Source of the DNA: Dolomitihabitans soli
GTDB taxonomy: Bacteria; Actinomycetota; Actinomycetes; Streptosporangiales; Streptosporangiaceae
DNA: 64,000 nt
Assembly: GCF_022213955.1 (NCBI RefSeq)
Contig: NZ_JAKNTW010000010.1
Span: 186,001 to 250,000 of the forward strand
Direction: 5' to 3'
Both the position numbers and the translations under genes were made by a program. Under the pieces are notes generated by a model. The model was not told where the DNA came from, searched no databases, and was given only the letters and a program-made list of their open reading frames with translations. The stretch's first letter is position 1, and each line of letters opens with the position of its first letter. This document shows positions 9,101 through 18,105 of the stretch, piece by piece.

Positions 9101-11975
9101 CCTCCGTCACCATCTCCAGCGGCAGTTCGGCCCGCTCGGCCGCGAGGCGGCGCAGCAGGTCGACGGTCGACTCGCCGTCCTGTCCCTGGGTGACGGCCTG
9201 CTCGGGACGCTCCTCCTTGACCGATCCGGGTCGCCGGGCCACGCTGACGGGCACCCGTACCTGCGGTGCCTGCTCGGCGGGGCTGGCGAAGAAGCTGAAC
9301 TCCGCGCCGACCTCCAGCGGCCTGATCAACCGGCCGTGGAACAGCTCGTCGTGCGCGAGGGGCACCCCGGTGACGTAGGCGGCGCCCGCCACCCGCAGCA
9401 GCCCGGCCAGCGACTCGTCGTCGGTGTCGAGCGCGACCGCGGGGACGTCCGTCACCTCCGCCGCCAGCCCGCTCAGCACCTGGCCGGGACCGACCTCGAT
9501 CAGCAGATCGAGGTCGGCGGCGGCGATCTCGACCGCCTGGGTGAAACGCACCGGATCGACGATCTGCGCGCGCAGCAGCTCCGCGATGTCGGTGTCCGGC
9601 GACAGCACCGCCCCCTTGACCGTGGAGACGACCCTGCGTGTCACCCGCCCGAACGTCTCGCCCTCCAGATAACCGGCGAGCGCCCGTGCGGCGGGCTCCA
9701 CGAGCGGTGAGTGGAAGGCGTGCGAGACCGCCAGCCTGGTCCAGGTCAGCCCGGCGGCGGCGGCGAGCCGTCCGGCGGCCTCGACGGCCTCCACCGGACC
9801 CGCGACGACGGTCTGACTCGGGCCGTTGTACCCGGCGATCACCACCGGCAGCTCGCCGATCAGCTCCAGCACCGCGTCCGGCGTCGCCCGCAGCCCGGCC
9901 ATGGTGCCCGACTCGCTGTTCTCGGTCATGGCCCTGCCGCGCTTGGTCGCCACCCGCAGCAGTTCCTCCTCGTCCATGACACCGGCCCAGTGCAGCGCCG
10001 ACAGCTCGCCGAGGCTGTGGCCGACGGCGAGGTCGGCCTCGATGCCGAGCAGCGCCAGCGCCCGCAGCCCCGCCATGGAACCGGTGACGATGCGGGGCTG
10101 CGCCACCGCGGTCGCCACCATGTCGCCCGACGAGGGCAGCGCCGCCCTGGTGTAGACCTCCTCGACGTCGGCGAAGCGGCGGCTCAGCGCGCCGCCGCTG
10201 GTGCCGCGCCCCGACCCCTGGCCGGGGAAGAGGTAACCGACTCTGCCCTGCCCGGTGACGTGCCCGAGGAAGGCCCTGCGGTCGGGGGTGAACAGCCTGC
10301 TCTCCCCCGACTCCAGCGCCGTCAGCACCCGCTGGAGCTGCCGCTCCGCGTCCTCCGGCGAGGTGACGACGACGGCCGCGCGGTACGGCAGGTCGCGCAG
10401 TTCCCGCTGGAGCGTGGCGGCCAGGTCCGCGAGCTGGGCGTACGACACCTGTGTCACGAAGTCGCGTACCCGGGTGACCTGCTCGCGCAACGCCTGCGGC
10501 GAACCGGCGTCCAGGAGCAGCAGCTCGCCGTCCTGCAGCGAGGTCGCCAGCGCCCTGGTACGGCTCGTCGTCAGGCGACGCCGCGGGGCGGTGTTCTCCA
10601 GCACCACGTGGGTGTTGATGCCGCCGAACCCCATGGCGGTGACGCCCGCGCGCAGCGGTGCGTCACCCGGCCACGGCTCGGCCTTGCGCAGCACCCGCAG
10701 CGCCGCGGGCTGCTGGGTGAGCACCTCGTGCGGGTCGAAGCAGCCGAGCGTCGGCGGCAGCACCTGCTCGTGCACCGCCAGCGCCGCCTTGATCAGACCG
10801 GCCACGCCCGCCGCCGCCTTGGCGTGCCCGATCATCCCCTTGATGGAGCCGACGGCGGCCGCGTCCGCCGAGGGGTCGGCGTCCGACCTCTCGCCGGACA
10901 GCGCCGTCAGCTCGGTCGCGTCGCCGAGCGCGGTGCCGGTGCCGTGGCCCTCGAACATCGCCACGGTCTCGATCCCGAACCCGGCCCGCTCGTAGGCGCG
11001 CCGCAGGGCGAGCCGGTATCCGCTGACCTCCGGCCTGGTCATGCCGCCCTTGCCGTCGGAGGAGATCCCCCAGCCGGCGATGGTGGCGTAGACGCGGTGC
11101 CCGGCGGCGACCGCGTCCTCCTCCCGCATCAGCACGACCATGCCGCAGCCCTCGCCGGGCCAGAACCCGTTGGAGTGCCGGTCGTAGAGCCGGAAGTCGC
11201 TCTTGGCCAGCGCTCCCGTCTTGGCGAAGCCGATCAGTTCGAACGGGTCGATGGACAGGTCGACGCCGCCGGCGATGGCGACGTCGATGTCCCGGTCGGT
11301 GAGCGCCTTGCCCGCCGTCACCACCGAAAGCAGTGACGACGAGCAGGCTCCGTCGACGATGTACCCGCCGCCGTTGAGGTCGTAGTGGTTGCAGATCCGC
11401 CCGGCGATCGTGTTGGCCAGCCCGCCGGCGAGGGTGTCCTCGTCGATGCCGGGGAACGGGCTCTTGTAGGCGGCCTCGTACTCGGTCAGGAACTCCGCCA
11501 GCTGATCGTCCTCCCAGCCCTGCGCCTTGAGCGCCGCCGCCAGCGTGCGCTTGACGTACGGCCAGCGCAGGCGCAGGACGTTGGCCCTGGTGAACTCGCC
11601 GGTGAGGGTGTTGCCGACGACGACGCCGGTACGCTCCCTCGGCAGCCCGTCGGCCTGGGGGAAGCCGGCGTCGGCCAGCGCCTGGCCCGCCATGTCGAGC
11701 GCGAGCCAGTGGCTGAGGTCGGTGGAACGGTAGGTGCTGCCGGCGATCCGGTGGGCCACCCGGTCGAACTCGTAGCCTTCGATGACGGCGGCGGTGCGCG
11801 AGTAGAAGCGATCAGGTGCCGCCGGATCGGGGTCCCAGTAGTCTTCCAGCCGCATGCGCACGTCGGGCAGACGGCGGAAGGCACGGCGACCGGCGATGGC
11901 GTTCTCCCACAGCTCGCGCGGTGAGGTGGCGTCCGGGTAACGGCACGCCATGCCGACGATCGCGATCCTTGTCAT
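6198..11975 (-). CDS. Iterative type I enediyne polyketide synthase (PKSE: KS-AT-ACP-KR-DH-PPTase)
   Basis: A 1925-aa enediyne PKS that builds the linear polyene precursor. Order and active sites: KS (1-460) with DGACSSS Cys211, His344 (EGHGTGTALGD) and His384 (IGHAKAAAG); AT (580-870) with GHSLGE Ser654; ACP (930-1005) with DELHLSS, carrying phosphopantetheine on Ser969 or, more likely, Ser970; KR (1195-1430) with TGGGKG, Ser1332 and Tyr1345; DH with DHFLDGNLLFP His1475; PPTase-like C-terminus (from about 1760) with SVAH at 1802-1805. The PPTase metal motif reads VGCAVE where Sfp-type enzymes have G-x-D-x-E, so the Asp is Ala1822 (codon GCG, 6510-6512), and motif 3 reads RVLAAVDCL with Asp in place of Glu. 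The ATG overlaps the E5 stop. Self-phosphopantetheinylation is therefore doubtful. Confidence 0.97.
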   Translation of the reverse strand: MTRIAIVGMACRYPDATSPRELWENAIAGRRAFRRLPDVRMRLEDYWDPDPAAPDRFYSRTAAVIEGYEFDRVAHRIAGSTYRSTDLSHWLALDMAGQALADAGFPQADGLPRERTGVVVGNTLTGEFTRANVLRLRWPYVKRTLAAALKAQGWEDDQLAEFLTEYEAAYKSPFPGIDEDTLAGGLANTIAGRICNHYDLNGGGYIVDGACSSSLLSVVTAGKALTDRDIDVAIAGGVDLSIDPFELIGFAKTGALAKSDFRLYDRHSNGFWPGEGCGMVVLMREEDAVAAGHRVYATIAGWGISSDGKGGMTRPEVSGYRLALRRAYERAGFGIETVAMFEGHGTGTALGDATELTALSGERSDADPSADAAAVGSIKGMIGHAKAAAGVAGLIKAALAVHEQVLPPTLGCFDPHEVLTQQPAALRVLRKAEPWPGDAPLRAGVTAMGFGGINTHVVLENTAPRRRLTTSRTRALATSLQDGELLLLDAGSPQALREQVTRVRDFVTQVSYAQLADLAATLQRELRDLPYRAAVVVTSPEDAERQLQRVLTALESGESRLFTPDRRAFLGHVTGQGRVGYLFPGQGSGRGTSGGALSRRFADVEEVYTRAALPSSGDMVATAVAQPRIVTGSMAGLRALALLGIEADLAVGHSLGELSALHWAGVMDEEELLRVATKRGRAMTENSESGTMAGLRATPDAVLELIGELPVVIAGYNGPSQTVVAGPVEAVEAAGRLAAAAGLTWTRLAVSHAFHSPLVEPAARALAGYLEGETFGRVTRRVVSTVKGAVLSPDTDIAELLRAQIVDPVRFTQAVEIAAADLDLLIEVGPGQVLSGLAAEVTDVPAVALDTDDESLAGLLRVAGAAYVTGVPLAHDELFHGRLIRPLEVGAEFSFFASPAEQAPQVRVPVSVARRPGSVKEERPEQAVTQGQDGESTVDLLRRLAAERAELPLEMVTEESRPLDELHLSSVTVMHIIDQATQRLGVPAGQAPTNLATANLRELGEALDSLATEPKNQTQGVTGAAGWARPFVVDLDEVPLPARGAPAQESGAWQVYAHPDSPIAEPLRAALERGKVGSGVLVCLPADCAQEHLESALLGAQAAMSAPKGTRFVLVQYGRGAAGLAKTLHLEAPHLRTTIVHVPPAREAVGWVAAEVAATDDYAEVHYDSAGVRRVPTMRALPVSPARPDLPLGAGDVLLVTGGGKGITAECAMAVATDTGAGLAVLGRSDPADDQELAGNLRRMADAGIPVHYARADVTDPVNVRGAVAEAERALGPVTAVLHGAGRNEPAGLATLDMAAFRSTFAPKVDGLRNVLDALDPGRLKLLVTFGSIIGRAGLHGEAHYATANEWLAELTRETAERNPGCRTICMEWSVWSEVGMGERLSVIDRLVSQGITPITTEDGVRIMRRLVADPDAPAVVVISGRTEGIDTVRYDLPPLPLLRFVGKPLIRYHGVELVSEVEVNAGTDLYLADHFLDGNLLFPAVFGMEAMAQVAFAATGRDTVPVIEQAEFLRPIIVPPDGSTTLRIAVVVTEDDLLEVTIRSAETGFDVDHFRARLLLTGQEAPDGPPGQIADGLPPVTLDPATEMYGEVLFQGERFQRLRRYHRAAARHVDADVAAVKAGDWFARFLPGDLLLGDPGMRDALMHGNQVCVPDATLLPTAIERVHAGGDALAEAGELRYCATERSRDGDTYVYDIAVRTPYGEVVERWDGLRLQAVRKKDGRGPWAAPLLGSYLERTVEDLVGGRVAVAVEPHQPDGPQDDEARRAVAEVGVGRTLGRPVEVAYDASGVPRIDGGPAISVAHAPGVTLCVTAPGTVGCAVECVPSRPAAEWRGLLGSRAALAELVAAETGEGADAASARVLAAVDCLRRAGLQEDAPLTPVPAGRDAWAVFASADLRVATLVTTVRGVADPIVVAVLTEGRS

Positions 11976-12943
11976 ACTTTCGCGACCTCTTTCTCGACCG
12001 GAGCGAGCGCCTCGACCGCGGCGGCGCGGGCCTGGGCGGCCTCCGCCTCACGGGTCTTGACGGAGATGTGCAGCGCCCACAGGAATCCGCCGCGGATCAG
12101 GCAGACGATGGCGGTGGCGAAGAAGATGCCGTAGGGGATGTTCATGCCCATGAGCAGGCCGTACACCAGGGCCACGCCGCCGCCGAAGGCGACCTGGGAG
12201 AGCGGCTTCGACGGGCTCGTGCCCGGGTCGGTGATCATGTAGTTGGTGAAGAGGATGAACGCGATGCCGGTCATCATGCTCAGGCCGCCGACGATCGAGG
12301 TGTCGTCGATGATCAGCCCACGTACGATCGCCTGCAGGGCGAACACGCTCACCCAGGAGCCGATCAGCCACATCCGGTTCGTCAGCTTGGCGTTGAGCAT
12401 GGTGCCGAAGAACAGGATGACGGCCGGGATCAGCCAGTCGACCGGGTTGGTGACGTTCTCACTGAAGTGGTACGGCGGCGCGATGCTGGCCCAGGGCAGC
12501 AGGACCAGGATCACCGCGATGCCGAAGTTGGAGGGGTTCATGAAGTGCCGGAGCTTGCCCCGCACCGGCGCCCTGAGCACCCACTTCGTGCCGACCGCGA
12601 CGATGACGCCGAACATCATGACCAGGATCTGGTCGTTGACGTAGATCAGCATGTTCAGCGCGATGGCGGTGATGTGCGCCGGGTAGAGGAACTCCACCAT
12701 GCCGCGTACGCCGTTGCCGCGGAACCTCGGGGTGCGCCCCTCGTTCCTGGCCGCGATGTACTCCAGCGCGATCTCGGTGGTGTAGGCGGTCGCCATCGCG
12801 ACGAACGGCCACAGGTAGCCCTGCTCGAAGCCGAAGAGCGTGTATCCGAGGATGTTGAAGATCGAGATCGACAGGGCGAACCTGCGAAGGGCAGTGACGA
12901 CCTTCGGGTCGTGCCGCGGAGGGCTGATCGTTTTCTCGGCCAT
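11972..12943 (-). CDS. Enediyne biosynthesis membrane protein E5 (UnbU family)
   Basis: A 323-aa integral membrane protein with about seven to eight hydrophobic segments (for example LFPAHITAI-type stretch near 95-120, FILFTNYMITDPGTSPSKP near 225-245). The motifs HFMNPSNFGIAV and NYMITDPGTSPSKP are typical of the UnbU/E5 family, which is related to RnfD/NqrB-type flavin-linked membrane subunits. E5 is one of the five genes common to enediyne clusters (E3, E4, E5, E, E10); its biochemical role is not established. GAAGGAG precedes the ATG inside the end of the E4 gene, 4 bp separate the genes, and its stop overlaps the PKS start. Confidence 0.93.
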   Translation of the reverse strand: MAEKTISPPRHDPKVVTALRRFALSISIFNILGYTLFGFEQGYLWPFVAMATAYTTEIALEYIAARNEGRTPRFRGNGVRGMVEFLYPAHITAIALNMLIYVNDQILVMMFGVIVAVGTKWVLRAPVRGKLRHFMNPSNFGIAVILVLLPWASIAPPYHFSENVTNPVDWLIPAVILFFGTMLNAKLTNRMWLIGSWVSVFALQAIVRGLIIDDTSIVGGLSMMTGIAFILFTNYMITDPGTSPSKPLSQVAFGGGVALVYGLLMGMNIPYGIFFATAIVCLIRGGFLWALHISVKTREAEAAQARAAAVEALAPVEKEVAKV

Positions 12944-12947
12944 GTCG

Positions 12948-14900
12948 TCACTTCTCCTTCGCCTGCGTGCCGAGCTGGATGGTGTGCCTGCCGGGCGCGA
13001 GCTGGATGTCCTGCTCGTGCGGCACGCCGGAGCGGTCGCGCCAGCTCAGGTGGACCTTCACCGGCCCGGTCACGTTCTGGCCGAGTCCGAGGTGCACCTC
13101 GTGGCTGCGCTTGCCCGAGTGGCCGCTGCCGCCGTCGACCCGCCCGAGGATCGTGCGCCCGTCGGCCGTGGTGACCTTCGCCTGTGCGCCGATCACCGGG
13201 GAGCCGGCCGCCTGGCCGGTGGTGCTCGCCGTACCCTCGTGGATCAGCCTGAGCCCGAGGTAGGCGCCGGGTGAGGGGCTCTGGTTCTGGTAGAAGGCCG
13301 GCGGGCCGAACTGCCGGGCGACCGCGAGGTCGACCAGACCGTCGCCGTTGGCGTCGCCGGTGGCGATGCCGCGGGTCGGGATCTGCACGTCGAGGCCGAG
13401 GGTCTCCGACAGGTTCGCGTACTTGCCGTCCTTGCCCTTGACGAAGAAGGCGATCGGCTGGTGTCCCGCGAGGTCGGCGCCCTCGGTGACGTTCGGCCAC
13501 CACTGCTCGAACCTGGTGACGAGGTCGTTGGCGGTCGCCAGCTCCTGGAGCTGCGGCCACTTGTTCACGTCGCCCTTGACGAAACCATTGGCCTGGGCGA
13601 TGGCCAGCTCTCCGCTGTTGTTGAAGTCCTCGGCCTTGACGTCCCACGCCCAGCCCGTCCAGGCGGTGCCCAGATCGGTGCTGCGGTCGTCGAACGGGGC
13701 CAGACCCTCGTTGAGCTTGTTCCGCAGGTCGGTGACGTTCTTCGCGGTGGAGATGAAGTGGTGGTTGCTCTCCTGGATGCCGTACGGCGTGGTGATGTTG
13801 CTGACGAAGAAGTCGTAGAGTCCGTCGCCGTTGAAGTCACCCGCGTCCGAGCCCATGCCCTTGAACGAGTCGTGGCCGATCGACTTCGACTTCGGCACCC
13901 AGGGCCCGCGCTCCACGCCGTCTACCACCGAGAAGGAGATCTTGCCGGGCTTCGAGGTGTTGTGCAGCAGCCGGTCCGGGCCGAAGTCGTTGTTGAGGAA
14001 CAGCTCGGGCCGCTGGTCGGCGTCGAGGTCGACGGTGGTCGCGCCGAGCTCCCAGCCCTTGGAGACTTCCTTCGGCAGGATGTCGTCCACCTTCATGAAG
14101 CCCACCGAGTCGGCGGTGGCTTCCTTCCAGCAGAAGAAGTAGTTGGGCCCGCCGTTGAGCCCCATCGACAGCGAGTCGTTCATCTCGACGCCGCCGCTGA
14201 CCGTGTCGTCGAGCACGGGGCCGTGCGGGAAGTAGTTGCCGATGAAGATGTCGTCGTGCCCGTCACCGTCGAAGTCGGCGACGGTGGCGGTGTTGGAGTT
14301 CCACTGCTCGCCCTTGTAGGTGGCGCCGCCGGCGTTGGGCACCAGCTCGACCGGCTTGAACGTCTGGGCCGAGAGGCCGGTCGCGCCCGCCTGCTGCAGG
14401 TGGACGATCGGGGTCCGCCCCCAGTAGTACGTCAGCAGGTCGGTCCTGCCGTCCTCGTTGAAGTCGCCGGCGACGCATCCCATGGGCGCGATGGCCTTGT
14501 TCATGGGCAGCGAGCCGGAACCCAGCGCGAACGGCTGGTAGCGCTCGCCCGCCGGGCCCGGCGTGGGTGTGATCACCACCTGGTCGATCCGGGTGTCCAC
14601 GACGCACAGGTCGTTGGACAGCGAGTCGCCGTCGACGTCCGCCATGGCGATGGCGGCGCCGACCGAAGAGATCCAGGCGTCGATGTCCTTGTAGTCCTTG
14701 TTGACCTTGCGGATCGTCTGTTCCTGGTATCCGCTCGGGATCTCGACGCTCAGCGGGGTGAACGCGTACGCCTGGCCGATTTCCGCCTTCGCCTGCGCCG
14801 TCGGGAAAGCAGGATTTCCCACGAAATAGGCGGTGGTCATCAGTGCGAGCGCAACGATTCCCGGCGATTGCTTTCGGAGCCAGCCGGTTACGGTGGTCAT
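12948..14900 (-). CDS. Enediyne biosynthesis protein E4 (FG-GAP/ASPIC-UnbV family)
   Basis: A 650-aa protein with an N-terminal membrane or signal segment (GIVALALMTTAYFVG, about 14-28), a series of FG-GAP/VCBS calcium-binding repeats (DVDGDSLSND, DFNEDGRTDL, DFDGDGHDDI, DFNGDGLYDF, DANGDGLVDL) forming a beta-propeller, and a C-terminal ASPIC/UnbV domain (GAQAKVTTADGRTILGRV, GSGHSGKRSHEVHLGLG). The propeller is probably outside the membrane. E4 belongs to the conserved enediyne cassette; its chemistry is unknown. The start overlaps the E3 stop by 4 bp and has GGAGG upstream. Confidence 0.93.
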   Translation of the reverse strand: MTTVTGWLRKQSPGIVALALMTTAYFVGNPAFPTAQAKAEIGQAYAFTPLSVEIPSGYQEQTIRKVNKDYKDIDAWISSVGAAIAMADVDGDSLSNDLCVVDTRIDQVVITPTPGPAGERYQPFALGSGSLPMNKAIAPMGCVAGDFNEDGRTDLLTYYWGRTPIVHLQQAGATGLSAQTFKPVELVPNAGGATYKGEQWNSNTATVADFDGDGHDDIFIGNYFPHGPVLDDTVSGGVEMNDSLSMGLNGGPNYFFCWKEATADSVGFMKVDDILPKEVSKGWELGATTVDLDADQRPELFLNNDFGPDRLLHNTSKPGKISFSVVDGVERGPWVPKSKSIGHDSFKGMGSDAGDFNGDGLYDFFVSNITTPYGIQESNHHFISTAKNVTDLRNKLNEGLAPFDDRSTDLGTAWTGWAWDVKAEDFNNSGELAIAQANGFVKGDVNKWPQLQELATANDLVTRFEQWWPNVTEGADLAGHQPIAFFVKGKDGKYANLSETLGLDVQIPTRGIATGDANGDGLVDLAVARQFGPPAFYQNQSPSPGAYLGLRLIHEGTASTTGQAAGSPVIGAQAKVTTADGRTILGRVDGGSGHSGKRSHEVHLGLGQNVTGPVKVHLSWRDRSGVPHEQDIQLAPGRHTIQLGTQAKEK

Positions 14901-15877
14901 GGGGTAACACCTCCGAGAAAGACGAACTCATCGGCGATTCGCTGCCGCCACAGCTCGAAGGCGGGCAGTTCGCCTGACACCGGCCCGGCTGGGCGGGTCT
15001 CCTGACATGTCGCGGCCGCCTTTTCCGGCGTCGTGCCGCAGATGACCCGAGTCGCGACCGCGTTGTGCGGAACCAGCAGCCCGGCCCTGACACGGGCCTC
15101 GGCCGCGAAAGCGCTTCCCTGCGCGAGCTGCGGGCGGTACGCGTCGGCCCGCTCGCGCAACTCCACCAACTCGTCCTCGGGGGCGCCGCCCGCGTAGGTG
15201 GCGGCCAGCCCGACGCCCGCGTACAGATCGGCGCGGCGCCGCTCGGGGAACTTCCCGATCAGCGAGGTGACCCGGTCGACGTCGGTCCCGCCGACGAACC
15301 ACAGAGCCCTGCCGATGCCCTGGTCGATGGCCCGGGCGGAATAGGCGTGCGTGCCGCCTCCCGGCCACGGGAAGCGGGGGTCCTGGAACTGCTCGTGCAC
15401 ATACTTCTGCGTGTGGAAATAGGCCTGGTGGAACCCGTAACCGTCGTGCACGAGCCACAACAGCAGCGGGTCGAGCGTGTCGCTCTTCGGCCACAGGAAC
15501 CGCGGCAGCCGCGCCATCCCCCAGCCGATCCCGACGTAGATCATGTAAATGTGCGCGTCACCACGACCGGCGAGCGACTCGCTCATCCTGCGTCCGCTGC
15601 CGGGCGACATCGCGTCCAGGATGGCGAAGGCCATGCCGGCACCCTCGTAGGCGAAACCGCGGAAACGGACCGGAATCTGTTCCAGACGGTCCTCCGCCTC
15701 AGTCGCCGAACGCGCCTCGGCGGCGTAAGCGAAACCGGCGAGAAATGACTCGCCAACCGTTTCCAGCAATTCTTTTGCCGCTTCGTTCTTTACATGAAAG
15801 CCACGTGTCGCCAGCTTTGTCTCCATAATATTTGGAGTCATTACTCGGCGCCTTAACGACCTGAAAGCGCTGGTCAA
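14897..15877 (-). CDS. Enediyne biosynthesis protein E3 (DUF1702), TTG start
   Basis: A 326-aa DUF1702 protein: RGFAYEGAGMAFAILD, YVGIGWGMARLPRFLW, DGYGFHQAYFHTQKYV, AIDQGIGRALWFVGG, GVGLAATYAGG and C-terminal ELWRQRI. The start is taken as TTG at 15877 because GGAGG lies 7 bases upstream and the N-terminus (MTSAFRSLRRRV) then aligns with that of the neighbouring paralog (MSTLIGSIRRLV). A TTG at 15901 would add eight residues without support. DUF1702 (E3/UnbL) genes are part of the minimal enediyne cassette with unknown function. The stop overlaps the E4 start. Confidence 0.92.
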   Translation of the reverse strand: MTSAFRSLRRRVMTPNIMETKLATRGFHVKNEAAKELLETVGESFLAGFAYAAEARSATEAEDRLEQIPVRFRGFAYEGAGMAFAILDAMSPGSGRRMSESLAGRGDAHIYMIYVGIGWGMARLPRFLWPKSDTLDPLLLWLVHDGYGFHQAYFHTQKYVHEQFQDPRFPWPGGGTHAYSARAIDQGIGRALWFVGGTDVDRVTSLIGKFPERRRADLYAGVGLAATYAGGAPEDELVELRERADAYRPQLAQGSAFAAEARVRAGLLVPHNAVATRVICGTTPEKAAATCQETRPAGPVSGELPAFELWRQRIADEFVFLGGVTP

Positions 15878-16018
15878 TTCAACCCCTCCGGTCCTCGACA
15901 AATTGGGATCTCATATCATTGACACATGTTGCGGAAGAACCGGGCAACTTCCGATGTGCTGAGCGAATCGGGCGTTCCGCGGGCATGCCGGAAGATCACC
16001 TGTCGCCCCGGCCGGTTA

Positions 16019-17008
16019 TTAACGGGTGGTCTTTTCCACGTCCATGGCGAAATGTTGCTGAATGCGCTGCCGCCACAATTCGTAGCCGGGTACGGGACCC
16101 GTGCCACCGGGTTCGACGGCGGTGCCGTCCGCGACCTCGACCATCGAAGCCACCGACAGGCCGGTGAGCGCGCTCCCCGTGTCCTCGCTGTGCGGCGGCA
16201 CGTGCCCCGAGTAGTGCCTGGCCTTGATGGCGAACACCGCGCCCTGGGCCAGGTGGGGCCGGTGCTCCCCCGCCTCGTCCCGCAGCGCGCCCGGCGTCTC
16301 GCTGCCGCCGGCGAACGTGGCGGCCAGGCCGACACCGCTCCACAGGTCGGCGTGCCGATGGGGGGCGAACCGCCGCACCGCCTCGGCGACGTCCGGCACC
16401 TGCCCGCCGTTGATGAACCACAGCGCCCGGCCGATGCCCTGGTCGACGGCGCGGGGGAAGTAGTCGGCCGAGCCCTGCCACGGATACGCCGGCGGCACCA
16501 CCTGCTGGGTGACGTACTTCGCGGTGTGGAAGTAGGCCAGGTCGAAGCCGTATCCGTCGACCGCGAGCCAGCTCATCGTCGGGTGGTACGGCGTGCCGTC
16601 CAGGTCGGGGAGCACCTTCTTCCACAACACCCTCGGCAGCCTGGCCATGGCGAACCCGATGCCGATGTAGGCGAGGAAGATGTGCGGCTGCCCAGGCCCG
16701 AGCAGCAGGTCACGGGTACGGCGCCCGCGCCCGCCGGCCATCGCGTCGAGCACCGTGAAGGCCATGGTCGCGCCCTCGTAGGCGAATCCGCGCAACGCCT
16801 CGTCGACCATGCTCAGCCTGCGCTCGATCTCCCACTGGTCACGCGTGTCGATCCCCCACTCGAAGCCGCACACGACCGACTGCGGAATCGCCTCCATGCG
16901 CCGTGTGGCGGGCGTGGGCGTGACGGGGAACCCCCGCGCGCCGAAGGTCACCTCCGCGAGTGAGGGCGCCAGCACGAGCCTGCGAATTGAACCGATCAAC
17001 GTCGACAT
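16019..17008 (-). CDS. Second DUF1702 protein (E3 paralog)
   Basis: A 329-aa paralog of the downstream E3: RGFAYEGATMAFTVLD, YIGIGFAMARLPRVLW, DGYGFDLAYFHTAKYV, AVDQGIGRALWFING, GVGLAATFAGG and ELWRQRIQQHF all align block by block. GAGGAG precedes the ATG at 17008. The two genes are 141 bp apart, an unusual gap for this otherwise packed operon, and that gap may hold a second promoter. Both copies keep every visible conserved block, so neither looks like a decaying duplicate; they may act as a heteromer or at two steps. Function unknown. Confidence 0.9.
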   Translation of the reverse strand: MSTLIGSIRRLVLAPSLAEVTFGARGFPVTPTPATRRMEAIPQSVVCGFEWGIDTRDQWEIERRLSMVDEALRGFAYEGATMAFTVLDAMAGGRGRRTRDLLLGPGQPHIFLAYIGIGFAMARLPRVLWKKVLPDLDGTPYHPTMSWLAVDGYGFDLAYFHTAKYVTQQVVPPAYPWQGSADYFPRAVDQGIGRALWFINGGQVPDVAEAVRRFAPHRHADLWSGVGLAATFAGGSETPGALRDEAGEHRPHLAQGAVFAIKARHYSGHVPPHSEDTGSALTGLSVASMVEVADGTAVEPGGTGPVPGYELWRQRIQQHFAMDVEKTTR

Positions 17009-17039
17009 AGCGCTCTCCTCATCAACGACAAAGTCAAGG

Positions 17040-17981
17040 TCAAGACCACGGCGCCGTCGGATACCAGGGGATGATCTCTCGGCGTGCGAGTATCCGGACG
17101 TCCCAGTAAAGGAAGGTGAACACGCCCGCGACGATCAACGCGATCGCTGTCAGGGCGACCGCCCGCCCCGGCTTCGCGGCCAGCCAGTTCCGCAGTCGCC
17201 CGCCGCCGAACGTGGCCAGGATCAGGAACAGCACGGCCATGATGACGATGTTCCCGACCGACTGAAGGACGAAGGCGGCCGCGCCGTACAAGGGATTGCC
17301 GCTCTCCGCCGCGTCCCGGAACATCTGCCTGAACAGCGGGAACGGCCGGCCGATCAGGAAACCGCCGATCAGCGCGCCCATGAAGACCATCCGCGCGTTG
17401 GGGAAGCGCCGTTCGATCCGCGTGAACGGGTCGGGCACCACGCCGAGCGCCGCCAGACCCAGATAGAGCATCGCCAGCCCGACGAAACCGAAGACCACCA
17501 TCGACTGGATGCTTCGCGGCGACAGCACGCCGGCGACGTTCTGCGCCGTCGAGAACTGCGGCATCGACGTGCCGACGGCCCCGACCAGCGCGCCGTACAC
17601 CGCCGAGACCACGATCATGCCGACCGACAGCCACCCGAGCGGTTTGAGCGTCCGCGTCAACCGGCGTAACCGGCCGCCCGAGGCGCCGATCAGCGGTGCG
17701 ACCGCGCCGAAGGCGGCGATGTTGCAGGCCGTGAAGGTGCCCGCCAGGCCGCTCACGAAGGCGAACGTGACGCCGGCCACCACTCCGGCGATCGGCCGTT
17801 CGGCCGCGTTGTCGCCCAGCACCGTGTCCAGGATGCTTCCGCCGATCGTGCTGTCGACGAACTCCGCCGACCACACCACCGTCAGCAGGAAACCGGCCAG
17901 GCTGCTGAGCAGGATGATCAGACCGCGCCGCCGGGGCAGAGCCGTCGTCGCATCGTCACTTGCCAGCAAGTCGCTGCTCAA
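17040..17981 (-). CDS. Polytopic membrane protein of the enediyne operon, TTG start
   Basis: A 313-aa protein with about seven hydrophobic segments (LIILLSSLAGFLLTVVWSA, AGVVAGVTFAFVSGL, SVGMIVVSAVYGALVGA, SMVVFGFVGLAMLYLGL, NIVIMAVLFLILATF, AVALTAIALIVAGVFTFLY). The stretch GLAGTFTACNIAAFGAVAPL recalls DsbD/CcdA-type transporters, but it has a single Cys rather than the usual redox pair, so that assignment is weak. The TTG at 17981 is chosen because GGAGG lies 5 bases upstream. It sits 31 bp before the E3 paralog and heads the visible operon. Transport or electron transfer related to the enediyne is possible; I do not recognise it. Confidence 0.8.
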   Translation of the reverse strand: MSSDLLASDDATTALPRRRGLIILLSSLAGFLLTVVWSAEFVDSTIGGSILDTVLGDNAAERPIAGVVAGVTFAFVSGLAGTFTACNIAAFGAVAPLIGASGGRLRRLTRTLKPLGWLSVGMIVVSAVYGALVGAVGTSMPQFSTAQNVAGVLSPRSIQSMVVFGFVGLAMLYLGLAALGVVPDPFTRIERRFPNARMVFMGALIGGFLIGRPFPLFRQMFRDAAESGNPLYGAAAFVLQSVGNIVIMAVLFLILATFGGGRLRNWLAAKPGRAVALTAIALIVAGVFTFLYWDVRILARREIIPWYPTAPWS

Positions 17982-18105
17982 CCTGACCTCCAGAATTACG
18001 GCGAGTAATCCAGTTCAGGATGCGCTCGGCGGCAGATGCCCGCTTTTTGCAGAATGCGGGATTAACCAAACGAGCACGAACAGCGCACTCCGCCGGTATA
18101 CGGGC

